64,000 nucleotides of DNA from Geminocystis herdmanii PCC 6308 (GTDB lineage: Bacteria > Cyanobacteriota > Cyanobacteriia > Cyanobacteriales > Cyanobacteriaceae): positions 3,706,272 to 3,770,271 of the forward strand of contig NZ_CM001775.1 of assembly GCF_000332235.1 (NCBI RefSeq), given 5' to 3'. A program made the position numbers and the translations under genes. Below are positions 35,556 to 46,400 of the stretch, piece by piece; within the stretch, counting starts at the first letter, position 1, and each line of letters starts with the position of its first letter. A model generated the notes under the pieces. It worked only from the letters and a program-made list of their open reading frames with translations. It had not been told where the DNA came from and ran no database searches.

Positions 35556-35600
35556 TTAGAATTTAGAGTTAAAAACCTTAATAATAAACATAATTGCCCC

Positions 35601-36485
35601 ATGATTTCTTCCTCCGAAGTTAATTCTCCCCCGATGATGCAAAGTATTCTTAAATTATTGCGTTGGGATAAACCTGCCGGGCGACTGATTTTGATGATTC
35701 CTGCTTTATGGGCGGTGTTTTTTGCTAGTATGGGACATCCTCCCCTGTTGCTAGTAGGTATCATTATTTTAGGTAGTTTAGCTACCAGCGCTGCCGGATG
35801 TGTGATTAATGATTTATGGGATCGTAACATAGATAATCAGGTAGAAAGAACTAAAACGCGCCCTCTTGCTTCCCGTGCCTTGTCGGTGAAGGTGGGTATC
35901 ATTGTTTTTATGATTAGTTTAGGTTGTGCTGGGGTTTTAGCATTCTATCTTAATACTCTCAGTTTTTGGCTTTGTGTGGCTTCTGTACCTGTAATTATTT
36001 GTTATCCTTTGGCTAAACGGGTTTTTCCGATTCCTCAGTTAGTTTTATCTATTGCTTGGGGTTTTGCTGTGTTAATTAGTTGGAGTGCTGTGACAGGTAA
36101 TCTTGACTTCAATACATGGGTGCTATGGGGTGCGACTATTACTTGGACTATGGGCTTTGATACGGTTTATGCTATGGCAGATAAGCCAGATGATCTCAAG
36201 GTGGGCATTAATTCTAGTGCGATCTTTTTTGGGGATTCGGCGGGGGAGGTAGTGGGGTTATTTTTTGCTCTCACTGCTGGTTTATTTGCTTATTTAGGCT
36301 CGGCAAATGGGTTTAACCTCTTTTTTGGTCTAGCATGGTCGATCGCTGTGATTCTGTGGGTAGGGCAGTATATTGCGTTAAGAAAATCTAATCAGGAATT
36401 TGTTAATTATGGGCAAATATTTAGTCAAAATGTTTGGATCGGTTTTATTTTATTATTGGGTATAATTTTTGGTAATAATTATTAA
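35601..36485 (+). CDS. ubiA: 4-hydroxybenzoate polyprenyltransferase (UbiA family)
   Basis: This membrane enzyme attaches a long prenyl chain to 4-hydroxybenzoate, the committed step of plastoquinone synthesis in cyanobacteria. The two aspartate-rich motifs of the family are present: NDLWDRNID (near residue 70) and DKPDD near residue 190. Eight to nine hydrophobic helices and 294 residues are normal. LRWDKPAGRLILMIPALWA is the typical N-terminal block. The pantothenate kinase gene starts right after its stop codon, with no gap. Confidence 0.93.
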   Translation: MISSSEVNSPPMMQSILKLLRWDKPAGRLILMIPALWAVFFASMGHPPLLLVGIIILGSLATSAAGCVINDLWDRNIDNQVERTKTRPLASRALSVKVGIIVFMISLGCAGVLAFYLNTLSFWLCVASVPVIICYPLAKRVFPIPQLVLSIAWGFAVLISWSAVTGNLDFNTWVLWGATITWTMGFDTVYAMADKPDDLKVGINSSAIFFGDSAGEVVGLFFALTAGLFAYLGSANGFNLFFGLAWSIAVILWVGQYIALRKSNQEFVNYGQIFSQNVWIGFILLLGIIFGNNY

Positions 36486-37244
36486 TTGTTAACTGTTTTG
36501 AAGAATTGGTTAGGCTTAATTATTGGTAATTCTCGTCTCCATTGGTGCTATTTTGAAGACGAGAAAATGTGTCAAACGTGGAATACTCCTCAAGTGGATT
36601 CTTTACGGGAGTTACCTCTTGTGGTCGATCGAACTCTTTATGGTTATCTTAAAGAGAAAATTCCTTTATATATCGCTTCTGTTGTGCCTTCGGCAACGAA
36701 AATATATCTTTCTTTATCTCAAACTAGAATTATTGATCCTACAGTAATTCCTTTACTAGATATTTATTCTACTATGGGGGTCGATCGAATTTTAACTCTC
36801 TGGGGCGCAGGATGTAATTATGGTTTTCCTTGTCTTGTCATCGATAGTGGTACAGCATTAACTTTCACTGGTGCAGACGAAAACAAAAAATTGATAGGGG
36901 GAGCAATTTTACCCGGTGTAAGATTGCAGTTACAAACCTTGTTTTTTAATACGGCGGCATTGCCTGAAATCGAGGTTATTCAGGAGATAACTCCCCGTTG
37001 GGCAAAAAATACTCCCTCAGCAATTCAAAGTGGTGTTATATATACGATCGTGGCAGGAATAAAGGATTTTTGTCAAGACTGGTGGCAACAATATCCCCAA
37101 AGTCAGGTTATTTTGACGGGAGGAGATGCGGTGTTATTAGGGGAATATTTACAAGCAATTTCTCCAGAAATTAGGAATAAAATTAATGTAAATACTAACT
37201 TAATTTTTCTCGGAATTAAAGAATATTTAAAGAAAGAAAAATGA
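36486..37244 (+). CDS. coaX: Type III pantothenate kinase
   Basis: CoaX phosphorylates pantothenate in the first step of CoA synthesis. The ASKHA-fold motifs are visible: WLGLIIGNSRLHWCYF at the N-terminus (phosphate loop 1), GVDRILTLWGA, and LVIDSGTALTF (phosphate loop 2). The family has a potassium-dependent, feedback-resistant enzyme. It begins with a TTG immediately after the ubiA stop, so it is likely translated by coupling. At 252 residues it is of normal size. Confidence 0.9.
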   Translation: MLTVLKNWLGLIIGNSRLHWCYFEDEKMCQTWNTPQVDSLRELPLVVDRTLYGYLKEKIPLYIASVVPSATKIYLSLSQTRIIDPTVIPLLDIYSTMGVDRILTLWGAGCNYGFPCLVIDSGTALTFTGADENKKLIGGAILPGVRLQLQTLFFNTAALPEIEVIQEITPRWAKNTPSAIQSGVIYTIVAGIKDFCQDWWQQYPQSQVILTGGDAVLLGEYLQAISPEIRNKINVNTNLIFLGIKEYLKKEK

Positions 37245-37449
37245 GTTGATGGAATTTATATTGATCTAAAATCCACTCTGAAGCACGATCGATTCATAAT
37301 TTAGGTGTAAATCCATTAATTTTTTACCCCAATTTGCCCACTGCCAAAAATTATCATAAAAGGGTATTCTCGGAAATTTTCTTTTTAAATTTTGCTCCTA
37401 TTTTTCCTTATTTCTGCCCTCGCCCCTAACCCCTCTCCCATTGGGAGAG

Positions 37450-37654
37450 CAGAGCTGTTTCATTTTCAAATTTTTGGTTAAGAGGGAGTAATGAGTAATG
37501 AGTAATAAGTAATGAGTTTTGATAATTTACTATTATAAATTGATTATTTCAAAATTTATTATTATTACCTAAAATCTTAAAACAAAAAAACCCCCTAATC
37601 CCCTAATACCCTAACACCCCAACATTTTTACCAACTTACTTTGAAACAGCCCTG
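37450..37654. mobile_element. 206-bp MITE family, copy 1
   Basis: This segment is bounded by CAGAGCTGTTTCA and TGAAACAGCCCTG and is about 85-90 percent identical to 48274-48479. It contains no gene, only short GAGTAAT repeats. The end carries one mismatch against the other copy and no clear target duplication. The remaining part of the gap 37245-37449 shows one CTCTCCC/GGGAGAG hairpin near 37432 and no gene. Confidence 0.8.
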
Positions 37655-37660
37655 CGTTAA

Positions 37661-39913
37661 TTAGGGGGCTTGAACACGAATAACGTTATCTTCAGGCAAA
37701 TAGTCTTTATATTGACCATTTTCTGCTAAGATTCCCACAATACTTAATTCTGCATCAGGATCGATGTGTAAATCTTTCCAAGGTACAGAAATTTCAATAC
37801 AGGTATCTAAGGCAACTTTACCACCACAATAACGAGAGTGCCAGTTACCATCTTCTCCTGCTTCCTGTAACCAGATGGTTTGAGTTAACAAGTTGACGCA
37901 CAAATGATGATGATAATAGTAGTTAAGGGGAGGGGATTCTGGCATATTAGCAAAAGAAAGTTGATTATTATGGGTTAATCTGCCCGGATAAAACCAAACT
38001 AGGTGTAATTCGGAGGGTAAATCTTGCCCTGCTTTGACTCCCGGTTTAAGATCAAAACGCAGATAAAAGTTAAGGTGATCCCACCCGTAAAATATCGCTG
38101 GAATGATACTTGCTTTGTGCATTGTACCCCTTGCACCACCAATTTTGATTTTTCCTGCTTTATCCCAATCTTCCTCGTCTCCTTTACCATCTATGACGGG
38201 GTGAATGAAACTAGCAGGTTGATAATCGTTAGCCAATTTTTGCTCTACTTTGACAACGGGGGCGTATAAGTATTCGGGAGGAGTTTCATCTAAGGTTTGA
38301 TAAAGGGCGATCAGATGTTCTCTAAAGAGTTGATCAAACATGGCATCATGGTTGGAGTGATGGGGATCACCAAACCACCAAAACCAGTCTGAACCTTGGG
38401 CGGCGTATAATGCTTCCCATGCTTGGGGGTTGGTTTCTTCTGTTGCTTCGGTATGTTTTGCAAGGGTTTCTCTGGCGGTTTGGAGATATTCCCACGCTTT
38501 ATTTTTGGCTGGATCTCCAATCCATGTGCTAAAGCTACCGTCAACCCATGAGCCACTATGTAAACTGCTACTATTGAGGGTTTCTGTGGGGGGAAATTGA
38601 TCGATAAATTCAGACACCGTAACTAATTTGATTTGGGATTGTTGAGATAGGCGACTGTAAAGGGATTCTAAGAATAGTTTCCCGTCTTTTTCGTAAAATT
38701 CCCAACAGTTTTCCCCGTCTAGGGCGATGGTGACTAACCAAGGGTTATCTAAGGTAGTTTTATCTCCCCATTGTCTTTCTTTCAATCTTCTAGCAATGGC
38801 TTCTAAATGTCCGATTAAGTCTCCTGCGGCTTGATCTGGATTCATGGCGCCGTAGGTAAAGCCGATTAAGTCTGATAAACGGTGATCTCGAAAAACGATG
38901 CTCAAGTCACCTTCAGGGGTTTCTAATCGATAGGGGCGATATAGGTATTCGGGTTCGTATAAGTTACCCATTTCGTCACGATGGAAAAACTGATTGATAC
39001 TCCATCCTAAAACCGCTTCATCGGAGCATAACCAATTAAAACCTCTCTTGGCTACATGGGGCAGAATTGAAGGGCTGACGGACTGTTCACTGGGCCACAA
39101 TCCTCGGGGAGATCGATCGAAACGAGATTCATAGATACTCCATGCTTTATTGAGATGACGGGGAATGTCTTCTTCCCACTGAAAACGGCTATTAGGTAAC
39201 GTCATGTTCGGGATTGCCACTCGTCCAGCGTTGGTGTCCGCTAACAGGGGTAAAATGGGGTGAGTATAAGGAGTCGTGGTGACTTCTAATTGTCCCGTTT
39301 CCTGCATTTTTTTATGTTGGGGAATGATACGAGCGATAATTTCCTGTTGTTTAGCACAGATGTTTTTTCGATCGAACAGAGTGAAATTTTTACCCCGTTG
39401 TAACCATTCAGCAATTTGCGGATCATCCCAAAAAAGAGGATCAAACCATGCTAAATTGTGCCATGCCAACAAATCACTATAATCTTTCTCAATCCAACGC
39501 TCATAGCACCACTGATTTCCATGTGAATTACGCTCTTGATAAAGTTCTTCATAACGCGCATGGGGGCGAATGAGATGATAATGGTTAGCATCGAAAAAAT
39601 GCTCAATGATGTATTGTTTTTCTTCTCTAGTTAATTCACTCACAGGAGTAACAGTTAAAGCCAGATAAGGATCGATCGCGCTACCGTTGGCGTATTCTTC
39701 TAACTGTAGAATCAAAGAAGGCACAAGGTTAACCGTTTGATGTAGTAAAGGATATTTTTCGAGGATTAAAACCAAATCGAGGTAATCTTTGATACCGTGT
39801 AACCTAACCCAAGGTAAACGATAGTTTGCACCAAAATCATCCTGAGAGAGACGAGATTTATAGAGGGGCTGATGCTGATGCCAAATAAAAGCAACGTAGA
39901 GAGGGTGAGCCAT
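37661..39913 (-). CDS. Glycoside hydrolase family 57 protein (amylase/glucanotransferase type)
   Basis: The 750-residue protein has the GH57 signature regions: WHQHQPLY (residues 11-18), the nucleophile glutamate in GLWPSEQS near residue 300, and the acid aspartate in IALDGENCW near 390. The catalytic barrel covers about the first 430 residues, followed by helices and, after about 560, a beta-rich C-terminal domain. Such enzymes act on alpha-glucans, so a role in glycogen metabolism is likely; activity cannot be told from sequence alone. No signal peptide is seen, so it is cytoplasmic. Confidence 0.9.
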   Translation of the reverse strand: MAHPLYVAFIWHQHQPLYKSRLSQDDFGANYRLPWVRLHGIKDYLDLVLILEKYPLLHQTVNLVPSLILQLEEYANGSAIDPYLALTVTPVSELTREEKQYIIEHFFDANHYHLIRPHARYEELYQERNSHGNQWCYERWIEKDYSDLLAWHNLAWFDPLFWDDPQIAEWLQRGKNFTLFDRKNICAKQQEIIARIIPQHKKMQETGQLEVTTTPYTHPILPLLADTNAGRVAIPNMTLPNSRFQWEEDIPRHLNKAWSIYESRFDRSPRGLWPSEQSVSPSILPHVAKRGFNWLCSDEAVLGWSINQFFHRDEMGNLYEPEYLYRPYRLETPEGDLSIVFRDHRLSDLIGFTYGAMNPDQAAGDLIGHLEAIARRLKERQWGDKTTLDNPWLVTIALDGENCWEFYEKDGKLFLESLYSRLSQQSQIKLVTVSEFIDQFPPTETLNSSSLHSGSWVDGSFSTWIGDPAKNKAWEYLQTARETLAKHTEATEETNPQAWEALYAAQGSDWFWWFGDPHHSNHDAMFDQLFREHLIALYQTLDETPPEYLYAPVVKVEQKLANDYQPASFIHPVIDGKGDEEDWDKAGKIKIGGARGTMHKASIIPAIFYGWDHLNFYLRFDLKPGVKAGQDLPSELHLVWFYPGRLTHNNQLSFANMPESPPLNYYYHHHLCVNLLTQTIWLQEAGEDGNWHSRYCGGKVALDTCIEISVPWKDLHIDPDAELSIVGILAENGQYKDYLPEDNVIRVQAP

Positions 39914-40115
39914 AAATTTTAAGGAAGATATAAATAATCTTTATGAGTTTATCCTAGTCAATTTTTTTTTCTTTATAAATATCCCTTAAACTTTCTTAAC
40001 GTGAAGTACCTATGCTAACCTTCGATATAGCGTAGGTTTCTCGTATCATCTGCCATTGCTTTACAATACTCTGAACTAAATCTAAGCATTGTATAATTAA
40101 AAGTACAATTTAAAA

Positions 40116-40385
40116 ATGAGTATGGAAATATTAAACGCTAGTACAGCTAAAGCCAATTTATTTGGTTTAGTAGAACAAGTGAATCAAGATCATCAGCCAC
40201 GAATCATCACCAGTAAAAATGGGGATGCGGTGTTATTGTCTAAGGAGGATTGGGATAGTTTACAAGAAACCCTTTACTTACAATCGATTTCAGGGTTAGT
40301 GGCATCGGTTAAACAAGCTGAGTTAGAGGATGATTGGGTATCGGAAGATGAATTTTTGAGGGCATTAGATGGCGTGGAAAATTGA
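40116..40385 (+). CDS. Phd/YefM-type antitoxin
   Basis: The 89-residue protein begins MEILNASTAKANLFGLVEQV and continues with IITSKNGDAVLLSKEDWDSL, the DNA-binding and dimerisation half of YefM/Phd antitoxins, followed by an acidic C-terminal toxin-binding tail (LEDDWVSEDEFLRALD). It would repress its own promoter and neutralise the YoeB-like toxin encoded next. The genes overlap by 17 bases. Confidence 0.92.
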   Translation: MSMEILNASTAKANLFGLVEQVNQDHQPRIITSKNGDAVLLSKEDWDSLQETLYLQSISGLVASVKQAELEDDWVSEDEFLRALDGVEN

Positions 40386-40626
40386 ATTTAGTCGCAAAGT
40401 TTTAAAGGATGCGAAGAAGATAAAGTCAGCTAATCTTGACGAGAATCTTAAAAATTTACTCGAAATATTAAAAGTAAATCCTTATCAACCTCCCTATGAA
40501 AAACTATCGGGAAATCTTAAAGGATATTATTCAAGAAGGATTAATATTCAACATCGTCTTGTTTATGGTATTGACGAACAAAATCAAGTAGTTAAAGTTG
40601 TTTCTATTTGGTCACATTATGAATAA
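40369..40626 (+). CDS. yoeB: YoeB-type mRNA interferase toxin
   Basis: The 85-residue protein reads WKIEFSRKVLKDAKKIK at the start and ends with GYYSRRINIQHRLVYGI and VVSIWSHYE, closely matching the YoeB/Txe family, a RelE-fold ribosome-dependent RNase. The SRRINIQHRLVY and C-terminal SHYE segments carry the family's catalytic and binding residues. It overlaps the antitoxin gene and the pair looks intact. Confidence 0.92.
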   Translation: MAWKIEFSRKVLKDAKKIKSANLDENLKNLLEILKVNPYQPPYEKLSGNLKGYYSRRINIQHRLVYGIDEQNQVVKVVSIWSHYE

Positions 40627-40667
40627 CAAAATAATGTCATTTACCGTAATTATCAAAATATTGACTT

Positions 40668-41042
40668 CTATATATCTTTAAACTCTCTACCGAAGGGAAA
40701 AAGTGCTATAGGAATTAGTTTAAAATGTTGTTTCGCAAAGGGTAAACCAATAATCGTTATCGCCAAAATTGCACCGTGAAACAAATGAGATAAAGCAATT
40801 TCCCACCCGAAAAAGATTACCCAAATTACGTTAAAAATCATCACAATTAAACTAGATGATTCTTCCCTAACCACATTTGCTTTTCCAAAAGGTGTCATGG
40901 TTGCCACCCCAATTTTAATGGTTTGAATACCAAAAGGAATACCGACGATCGTCAAACAAAGAGTTAAACCACCTAAAATGTATCCTAAACCGCTAATAAA
41001 ACCACCGAAAATCAACCAAATAATATTACCTAATAACGTCAT
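40668..41042 (-). CDS. YccF-domain inner membrane protein
   Basis: The 124-residue protein has two copies of the YccF motif pattern, LTIVGIPFGIQTIKI and LTIIGLPFAKQHFKL type blocks, each next to hydrophobic helices, giving about four transmembrane segments. YccF proteins are widespread and not functionally characterised. It converges with yoeB, with 41 bases between. Confidence 0.88.
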   Translation of the reverse strand: MTLLGNIIWLIFGGFISGLGYILGGLTLCLTIVGIPFGIQTIKIGVATMTPFGKANVVREESSSLIVMIFNVIWVIFFGWEIALSHLFHGAILAITIIGLPFAKQHFKLIPIALFPFGREFKDI

Positions 41043-41091
41043 AGTTTAATACCTTAATATTGTACGATCGATTCTTGCTTCTGTCTTCCTA

Positions 41092-41141
41092 TCCACCTGT
41101 CCACCTGTCCACCTGTCCACCTGTCTCCTTGTCCACCTGTC
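41092..41141. repeat. Tandem CCACCTGTC repeats
   Basis: Five CCACCTGT units, one interrupted by TCCTTG, fill the spacer between YccF and msrB. They end one base before the msrB stop codon. Non-coding. Confidence 0.8.
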
Positions 41142-41564
41142 CTATTTTTCTCCTGACAACAAATTAGTTTCTTCGGGTTCAAATTTTAGCGCAGCAGAGT
41201 TCATACAATAACGTTTTCCTGTGGGTTTTGGTCCATCATCAAAAACGTGTCCCAAATGAGCATCACAAGTGTTACATAAAACTTCTGTGCGTTTCATAAA
41301 AAAGCTAACATCGGTTTTGTAAGCAACGCTATCTTCTTTTACTGGTTGCCAAAAACTAGGCCACCCTGTACCTGAATTATATTTGGTGTCAGAAACAAAC
41401 AACTCATTGCCACAACAAACACATTTATAGATACCTTTTCCTTTATAATCGTGATATTCACCAGTAAAAGCTCTTTCTGTACCGTGTTTACGGGTAACTT
41501 GGAATTGTTCGGGAGTTAGGATTTCTTTCCACTCAGTCTCAGTTTTTTTTACTTTTTCTACCAT
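41142..41564 (-). CDS. msrB: Peptide-methionine (R)-S-oxide reductase
   Basis: MsrB repairs oxidised methionine in proteins using thioredoxin. The 140-residue protein has the four zinc cysteines (C48, C51 in CVCC; C97, C100 in CNTC), the GTGWPSFW substrate loop, GHVFDDGP, and the catalytic cysteine C120 in RYCMNS. This is the zinc-binding, cysteine form. It is cytoplasmic and monocistronic. Confidence 0.95.
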   Translation of the reverse strand: MVEKVKKTETEWKEILTPEQFQVTRKHGTERAFTGEYHDYKGKGIYKCVCCGNELFVSDTKYNSGTGWPSFWQPVKEDSVAYKTDVSFFMKRTEVLCNTCDAHLGHVFDDGPKPTGKRYCMNSAALKFEPEETNLLSGEK

Positions 41565-41667
41565 GTTTGTTTGACTAAAATAATTAAGATTTGTAAATAA
41601 TGTCTTCTCTATTCTAACGTGACTGATGAATAAATTAAAATTGATGAAAGAGAGTCGGTGAATAAAG

Positions 41668-42012
41668 ATGATTAAAAGTAATAAACAAAAGAGACAAGAA
41701 ATTAAAAAAAATAGACAAAAAAAAGCTGATAAAATTAAGACTAATTATCTTCCTAAAGTTTTAGCTGATCATGAACAGTTACGACATAATAATACCTATG
41801 ATTTATTACCTAATTTTTATGTTGATAAACCGTTCATTTGTCGAGATTGTGGTTCATCTCAAGTGTGGACTGCTTCACAGCAAAAATGGTGGTATGAGGT
41901 AGCAAAAGGTAATATTAATTCTACGGCAGTTCGTTGTCGATCGTGCCGTCAAAAATTACGTTTAATCAAAGAAAATAATCAACAAAAACAACTAATAAAT
42001 AAGAATAAATAA
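41668..42012 (+). CDS. Zinc-ribbon domain protein
   Basis: The 114-residue protein has a very basic, lysine-rich N-terminus (residues 1-30) and a central zinc ribbon with CRDC (near residue 58) and CRSC (near 90), separated by a [10 protein letters not shown] block. This is the zf-trcl type of ribbon, of unknown function. The basic tails suggest RNA or DNA binding. Confidence 0.75.
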   Translation: MIKSNKQKRQEIKKNRQKKADKIKTNYLPKVLADHEQLRHNNTYDLLPNFYVDKPFICRDCGSSQVWTASQQKWWYEVAKGNINSTAVRCRSCRQKLRLIKENNQQKQLINKNK

Positions 42013-42026
42013 AATGATTAAAATAA

Positions 42027-42500
42027 CTAAATATTAGGTAAAAATTTAGTCAAATCAAAATTAGTATCAGGGATAGAGGGTTGATTTTTCTGATGACTTA
42101 ACATGAGTAAAATTCTTTCACTATAATCCACTGATCCCCTGAGATGTTCTTGTAACTTCATTAAACCACCGTTGGCATATTCCTCAAAAATAGTAACTCT
42201 TTCTTCCTCTGCGATGACATCATAAGCAGAAATAATTTGGGGATTTTTAGTTTCAGTAATCGCTAAAAGTTTGATTAAAACATCATAACCACGACTACTA
42301 AAAACATCTAAACTGATGGGAGAAGGTTCTTTGGCGATCGAGTCTAATGGTAATCTATATTTATGCTTTTTGCCTAATGCCGCCGCAAATGCCATCACAT
42401 CGGCATAGGTAGAAAACACTCCTTGAGGGTTATCATTATTTAAGATTAAACTTTGTACTAAATTAGCTTTATCTTGAGCAATTTTGATTCTAATAGCCAT
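42027..42500 (-). CDS. DNA phosphorothioation-associated protein 4 family
   Basis: The 157-residue protein matches the family I remember as Dnd-associated protein 4: RIKIAQDKANLVQSLI, GVFSTYADVMAFAAALGKKH, ISLDVFSSRGYDVLIKLLA and IFEEYANGGLMKLQEHL, with a final FDLTKFLP. Members are normally encoded with dndBCDE or dpt genes, where their role is uncertain. No such genes are within this window, so it is an orphan. It converges with the zinc-ribbon gene. Confidence 0.75.
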   Translation of the reverse strand: MAIRIKIAQDKANLVQSLILNNDNPQGVFSTYADVMAFAAALGKKHKYRLPLDSIAKEPSPISLDVFSSRGYDVLIKLLAITETKNPQIISAYDVIAEEERVTIFEEYANGGLMKLQEHLRGSVDYSERILLMLSHQKNQPSIPDTNFDLTKFLPNI

Positions 42501-42553
42501 TATATTAAGTCAAATTCAAAATTATTTTAACAACATTTATTACATTATTTAAA

Positions 42554-43153
42554 ATGATCATAGACAATAAATTAATAAAAATTTCAGCTATCATTTTAGC
42601 TGGGGGAAAAAGTTCCCGTATGGGAAAAGATAAGGCTTTATTAGATGTCAATGGAACGTCTTTATTAACAACAATATCTCATGTAGCCCAACAATGCACC
42701 GATGAAGTTTATATCGTTACTCCTTGGAGCGAAAAATATCGATCGATCGTACCTGTAGAATGTAATTTTATCAAAGAATTATCAACTTTTCAAGGGGGAT
42801 TAATGGCATTTTCTGAGGCGTTAAATTATGTGAAAAGTGACTGGATTTTATTATTAGCCTGTGATTTACCTTTTCTCACAGTAAATGAAGTTAAAACATG
42901 GGTTAATTATTTACCTTCTGTATCAGAAAAATCGATGGCATTGTTACCAAAAAATGAGAAAGGTTGGGAATGTTTATGCGGTTTTTATCGTGGAAATTGT
43001 CAAGAATCTTTACAAAGTTTTATCTCATCAGGAAATAGAGCTTTTCAAACATGGTTAAATAATGAAATAGTAGAAGAATTAAAAGTAGAAAATAAGCAAG
43101 TATTATTTAATTGCAATACCCTAGAAGATTACTATAATATTTCTAATTTTTGA
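42554..43153 (+). CDS. mobA: Molybdenum cofactor guanylyltransferase
   Basis: MobA attaches GMP to molybdopterin. The N-terminal ILAGGKSSRMGKDKALL is the nucleotide-binding signature of the family; FQGGLMAFSEAL and LLACDLPFLT, with the metal-binding aspartate, follow. The 199-residue length fits. It is a stand-alone gene; nitrate reductase genes that need the cofactor are not in view. It is divergent from the Dnd-associated gene. Confidence 0.92.
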   Translation: MIIDNKLIKISAIILAGGKSSRMGKDKALLDVNGTSLLTTISHVAQQCTDEVYIVTPWSEKYRSIVPVECNFIKELSTFQGGLMAFSEALNYVKSDWILLLACDLPFLTVNEVKTWVNYLPSVSEKSMALLPKNEKGWECLCGFYRGNCQESLQSFISSGNRAFQTWLNNEIVEELKVENKQVLFNCNTLEDYYNISNF

Positions 43154-43159
43154 ACTTGC

Positions 43160-43228
43160 TTTTACCTCAGTTCGATGCAAGAATGTCTGATAAGGGCAGG
43201 TTTCAGGTTTCAGGTTGCAGGTTTCAGA
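43160..43228. repeat. 16-bp dispersed repeat and AGGTTTC tandem units
   Basis: TTTTACCTCAGTTCGA at 43160-43175 recurs exactly at 46889-46904 and 54981-54996. It is followed by about five GGTTTCA/GGTTGCA units (43198-43228). The remainder of the gap up to 43404 shows no gene. Confidence 0.7.
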
Positions 43229-43404
43229 CGTAATTTTCAGAAGATTATATAATTCGATCAAAGAATTGAAGATAAAAAAATCAATTAGGATATATTTTTT
43301 GTCAATTCTTTAACCCTTTCCGATACCCTTTCCGCAACCTTTACAGCACCAAAAATTTTATGGTTCACTCAGGTAATTCCTAATTCCTAATTCCTAATTT
43401 CGGA

Positions 43405-46400
43405 TTAAGTTAATGCTTCAAAAGCAATTCCTTGATCGGTAAAGCCAAAGTTACCTTGAGCAATGCTTTGTCGTTCTTCCTCACCGACATACAGATAACT
43501 ACCGGGCATGGTTTGGAAACGGAAAATATCATTAGCTTTTTGAGCATCCGCACCATAGGCATAAAATGCTAATCCTTCTTCTACAAAAGTATCGCTAAAA
43601 TTTGCTAAAATACTTTGACGTTCTTCTTCTCCTACATAAATATATGCACCTGCAAGATCAGTATTGCGGAAACGATAGATAGAGATTAGTTCATCGTTGT
43701 CTTGAGTGGCTACTTTAAAGGCTTCTCCTTCCTCTACAAAACTGGTAAAGTTGGTTCGTATGCTTTGACGCTCTTGTTCTCCTACATACATATAAGTACC
43801 ATCTCCTGTGCGGAAGCGATACATGGGAGTAGTTAACAAGTTGTCGTCTTCTCCCGTATTGTTATTTGTTATTGTATAGGGGGGATCGGTGAATCGAAAA
43901 TCTAACTCTAGGATGACATCATTTAAACTGCCGTCTTGTAGGTTGTCTTCAATGCCAAAACCGTTTTCCCCTAAAGAGGTAAAATGTCGATCGAGATTGG
44001 GATTGGCTTCATTATAGGCAAAATAGGTTGTTGACTGTCCTTGAGAGGTGGCAAAGGTGACAAAGGGTGCATAAATTTCTCCTCCCATGATTTCATAATC
44101 TTTATGGATATGGTTATGATCGTGATCACCTTCCATGGCATGATGATGATCCGCATGGGAAGGTAAATCAAGGGAAATTTTGTCAAAATCTGCTCCCATG
44201 ATTACGGAGGCATAATTAGGATTACTGGGATCGATCGAATCTCCCGTGGTAGGATCAATAATTGTTCCCGAATAGTCTAAAACGGGATAAAAACCGATGT
44301 TTAAGGGGTGATTATCTCCGTTAATCAATAAATGAATTTCGGCAGTTAAGGATTTATGAACGAGGGTAGAAGTATCTAGGATGTTAAATCCTTCTGTTTG
44401 AGGTACACCAATTTGACCATTTAAGCTCTTAATAGGACCATTTAATTGAGCGGATAAGTCGAAACCTTCGTTAAAAGAAAATTCTACTTGATCGCTGTTG
44501 TGCGATCGAAAGAAGTTCTCGTTATCGATCGAATATTCCACATCAGGAGATTGATCCCAAATAGTACCATTAGTTACCTGATAAAAAGCATATTCTTGAG
44601 CAGTCTCGACAAAAACATCTCTAACACTATTAATTTTTTCGGCGTTAATGGTAGTAAATAAAGTTGACGCTCTTTCTCTCACTTTTTCTAAATAACCACT
44701 GTCATCGGGATTCAATCCTTCGATCGAACCAGTAGCATTGTCCACCGCAAAAATACCGTATTCGATGGGTTCATCCGTGAGAAAATCTGCATTAACATTT
44801 AAAACAATGCCGATACCCGAAGTATTTGCACCATTAACCACCTTGAGAATACCAGAGTCATCGGTTTCTAAACTAACGGTTAACTCAGGAGAACTTTCAA
44901 ACAATTCCGTTAAAATGTTTAAACCTGCTTTTTGAAAGTCATAAAAACTGGATGCTGGTTCATCGGTGACATAAAAGATAGCACTACCATCAGCAACACC
45001 ATTGCCCTCTAACAATAAGCCAAATTCAGAATCAAATTGTTTAAAGTAGCTTTGAGAAAAGTGAAAAGTAGTCGAAGGCCCATCAGCATACTTTTGAAAC
45101 AAAATCCATTCATTGGCGACTAAAGGATTCTCATAAAATTCAAAAATCAGAGCCCCTTCTTCCTGTAAGGTTTGTTCTTGTAAGGTAGTCAAAATACTGA
45201 TCATTTCTTCTCTAGTATCGGGTTTGGCTTTAAATCTGCCCACTAGAGTAATATCAGTGACAGCCCCTAGAGACCCTTTAACGGGATTAATGGTATCTAA
45301 AGTTGTAGAAGTAGTTGCGATCGCATCAATTTGACTGATAAAATTTTGATAAGTATTGGTTTTCTCATAAACATCCACATCAGAATATTCATTCCAATAC
45401 TCCACAATAAAATAATTTAGCGGATTATTCGGGTCTTGATAAGGTTCACTATAGAAATTACCTTCAATAGTTTCCGTCTTGCTTGTATATTGAGCCAATA
45501 ATTCTTGTAACTGTTCCGCCTTAGAACTATCATCTAAAGTAATATAAATACGGTTAATTACTTGAGGATCAAAGGGAGTGGAAAAATTAACACTATCCGA
45601 AGGTGCATTAGGCGCAGGAGCAGGATAATATAAATCTGCATCAGGATCACTTTGATCTGTATTCCAAGGTTGATCTAAAGTAGGATTCCAGTAGTCTGGG
45701 GGAGTGAGGGGAAATGCCTCATAATCCTTATAAATAGCTGGATTCCAGTTGCCTCCAGATTCGAGAAAGTCTCCATAATTACCGCTCATGGCGACATAGT
45801 AATCAGGGAAGGTATTTTTATAGTCCACAAAACGTTGTTGATTACTCGTGGCATCTTCAGAACCGATCGTCTTATTGTATAAACTACCGTATTGGGCGGC
45901 ATCTTCAGCCGTATCATAAAAGCGACCAATTCTCGGTTCAGGTAAGGTGAAAAATTCTTCGATACCCCCTTCAGGATAGCCATTTGCAATATCTCTTGAC
46001 CAAATAGTTAAAAAGACAAGGGGTTCACCTGTCGGACTCGCATTACGATAACCATGACCGTAACCTCTTGGTAAGAAAACTGCTTGACCTGCGGTTAAAT
46101 GGGCGTAATAAAATTCTTTGATTTTGTCTTTTGCTAAGGCAGGAGGACCATCATATTGAGGAGGTGTTAAAGGATCGCCATTTTCATCGGCAGGAAATTC
46201 ATACAAATCGTAAGCCTCCTCCGTGGGAGACATTACCCAAGAATCCACTTCTCCTTGCAAAATAATAAACCATTCATCTTCAGCCCAGTGAATATGGGGA
46301 ATTGGCCCAGCGTTAAAGGGTGTTACCGTAGTACTTACCGTAAAGGGACGATTTAATTCAGATGTACTAATAGCTTCTAATTCTACGGGTAAATCACCAT

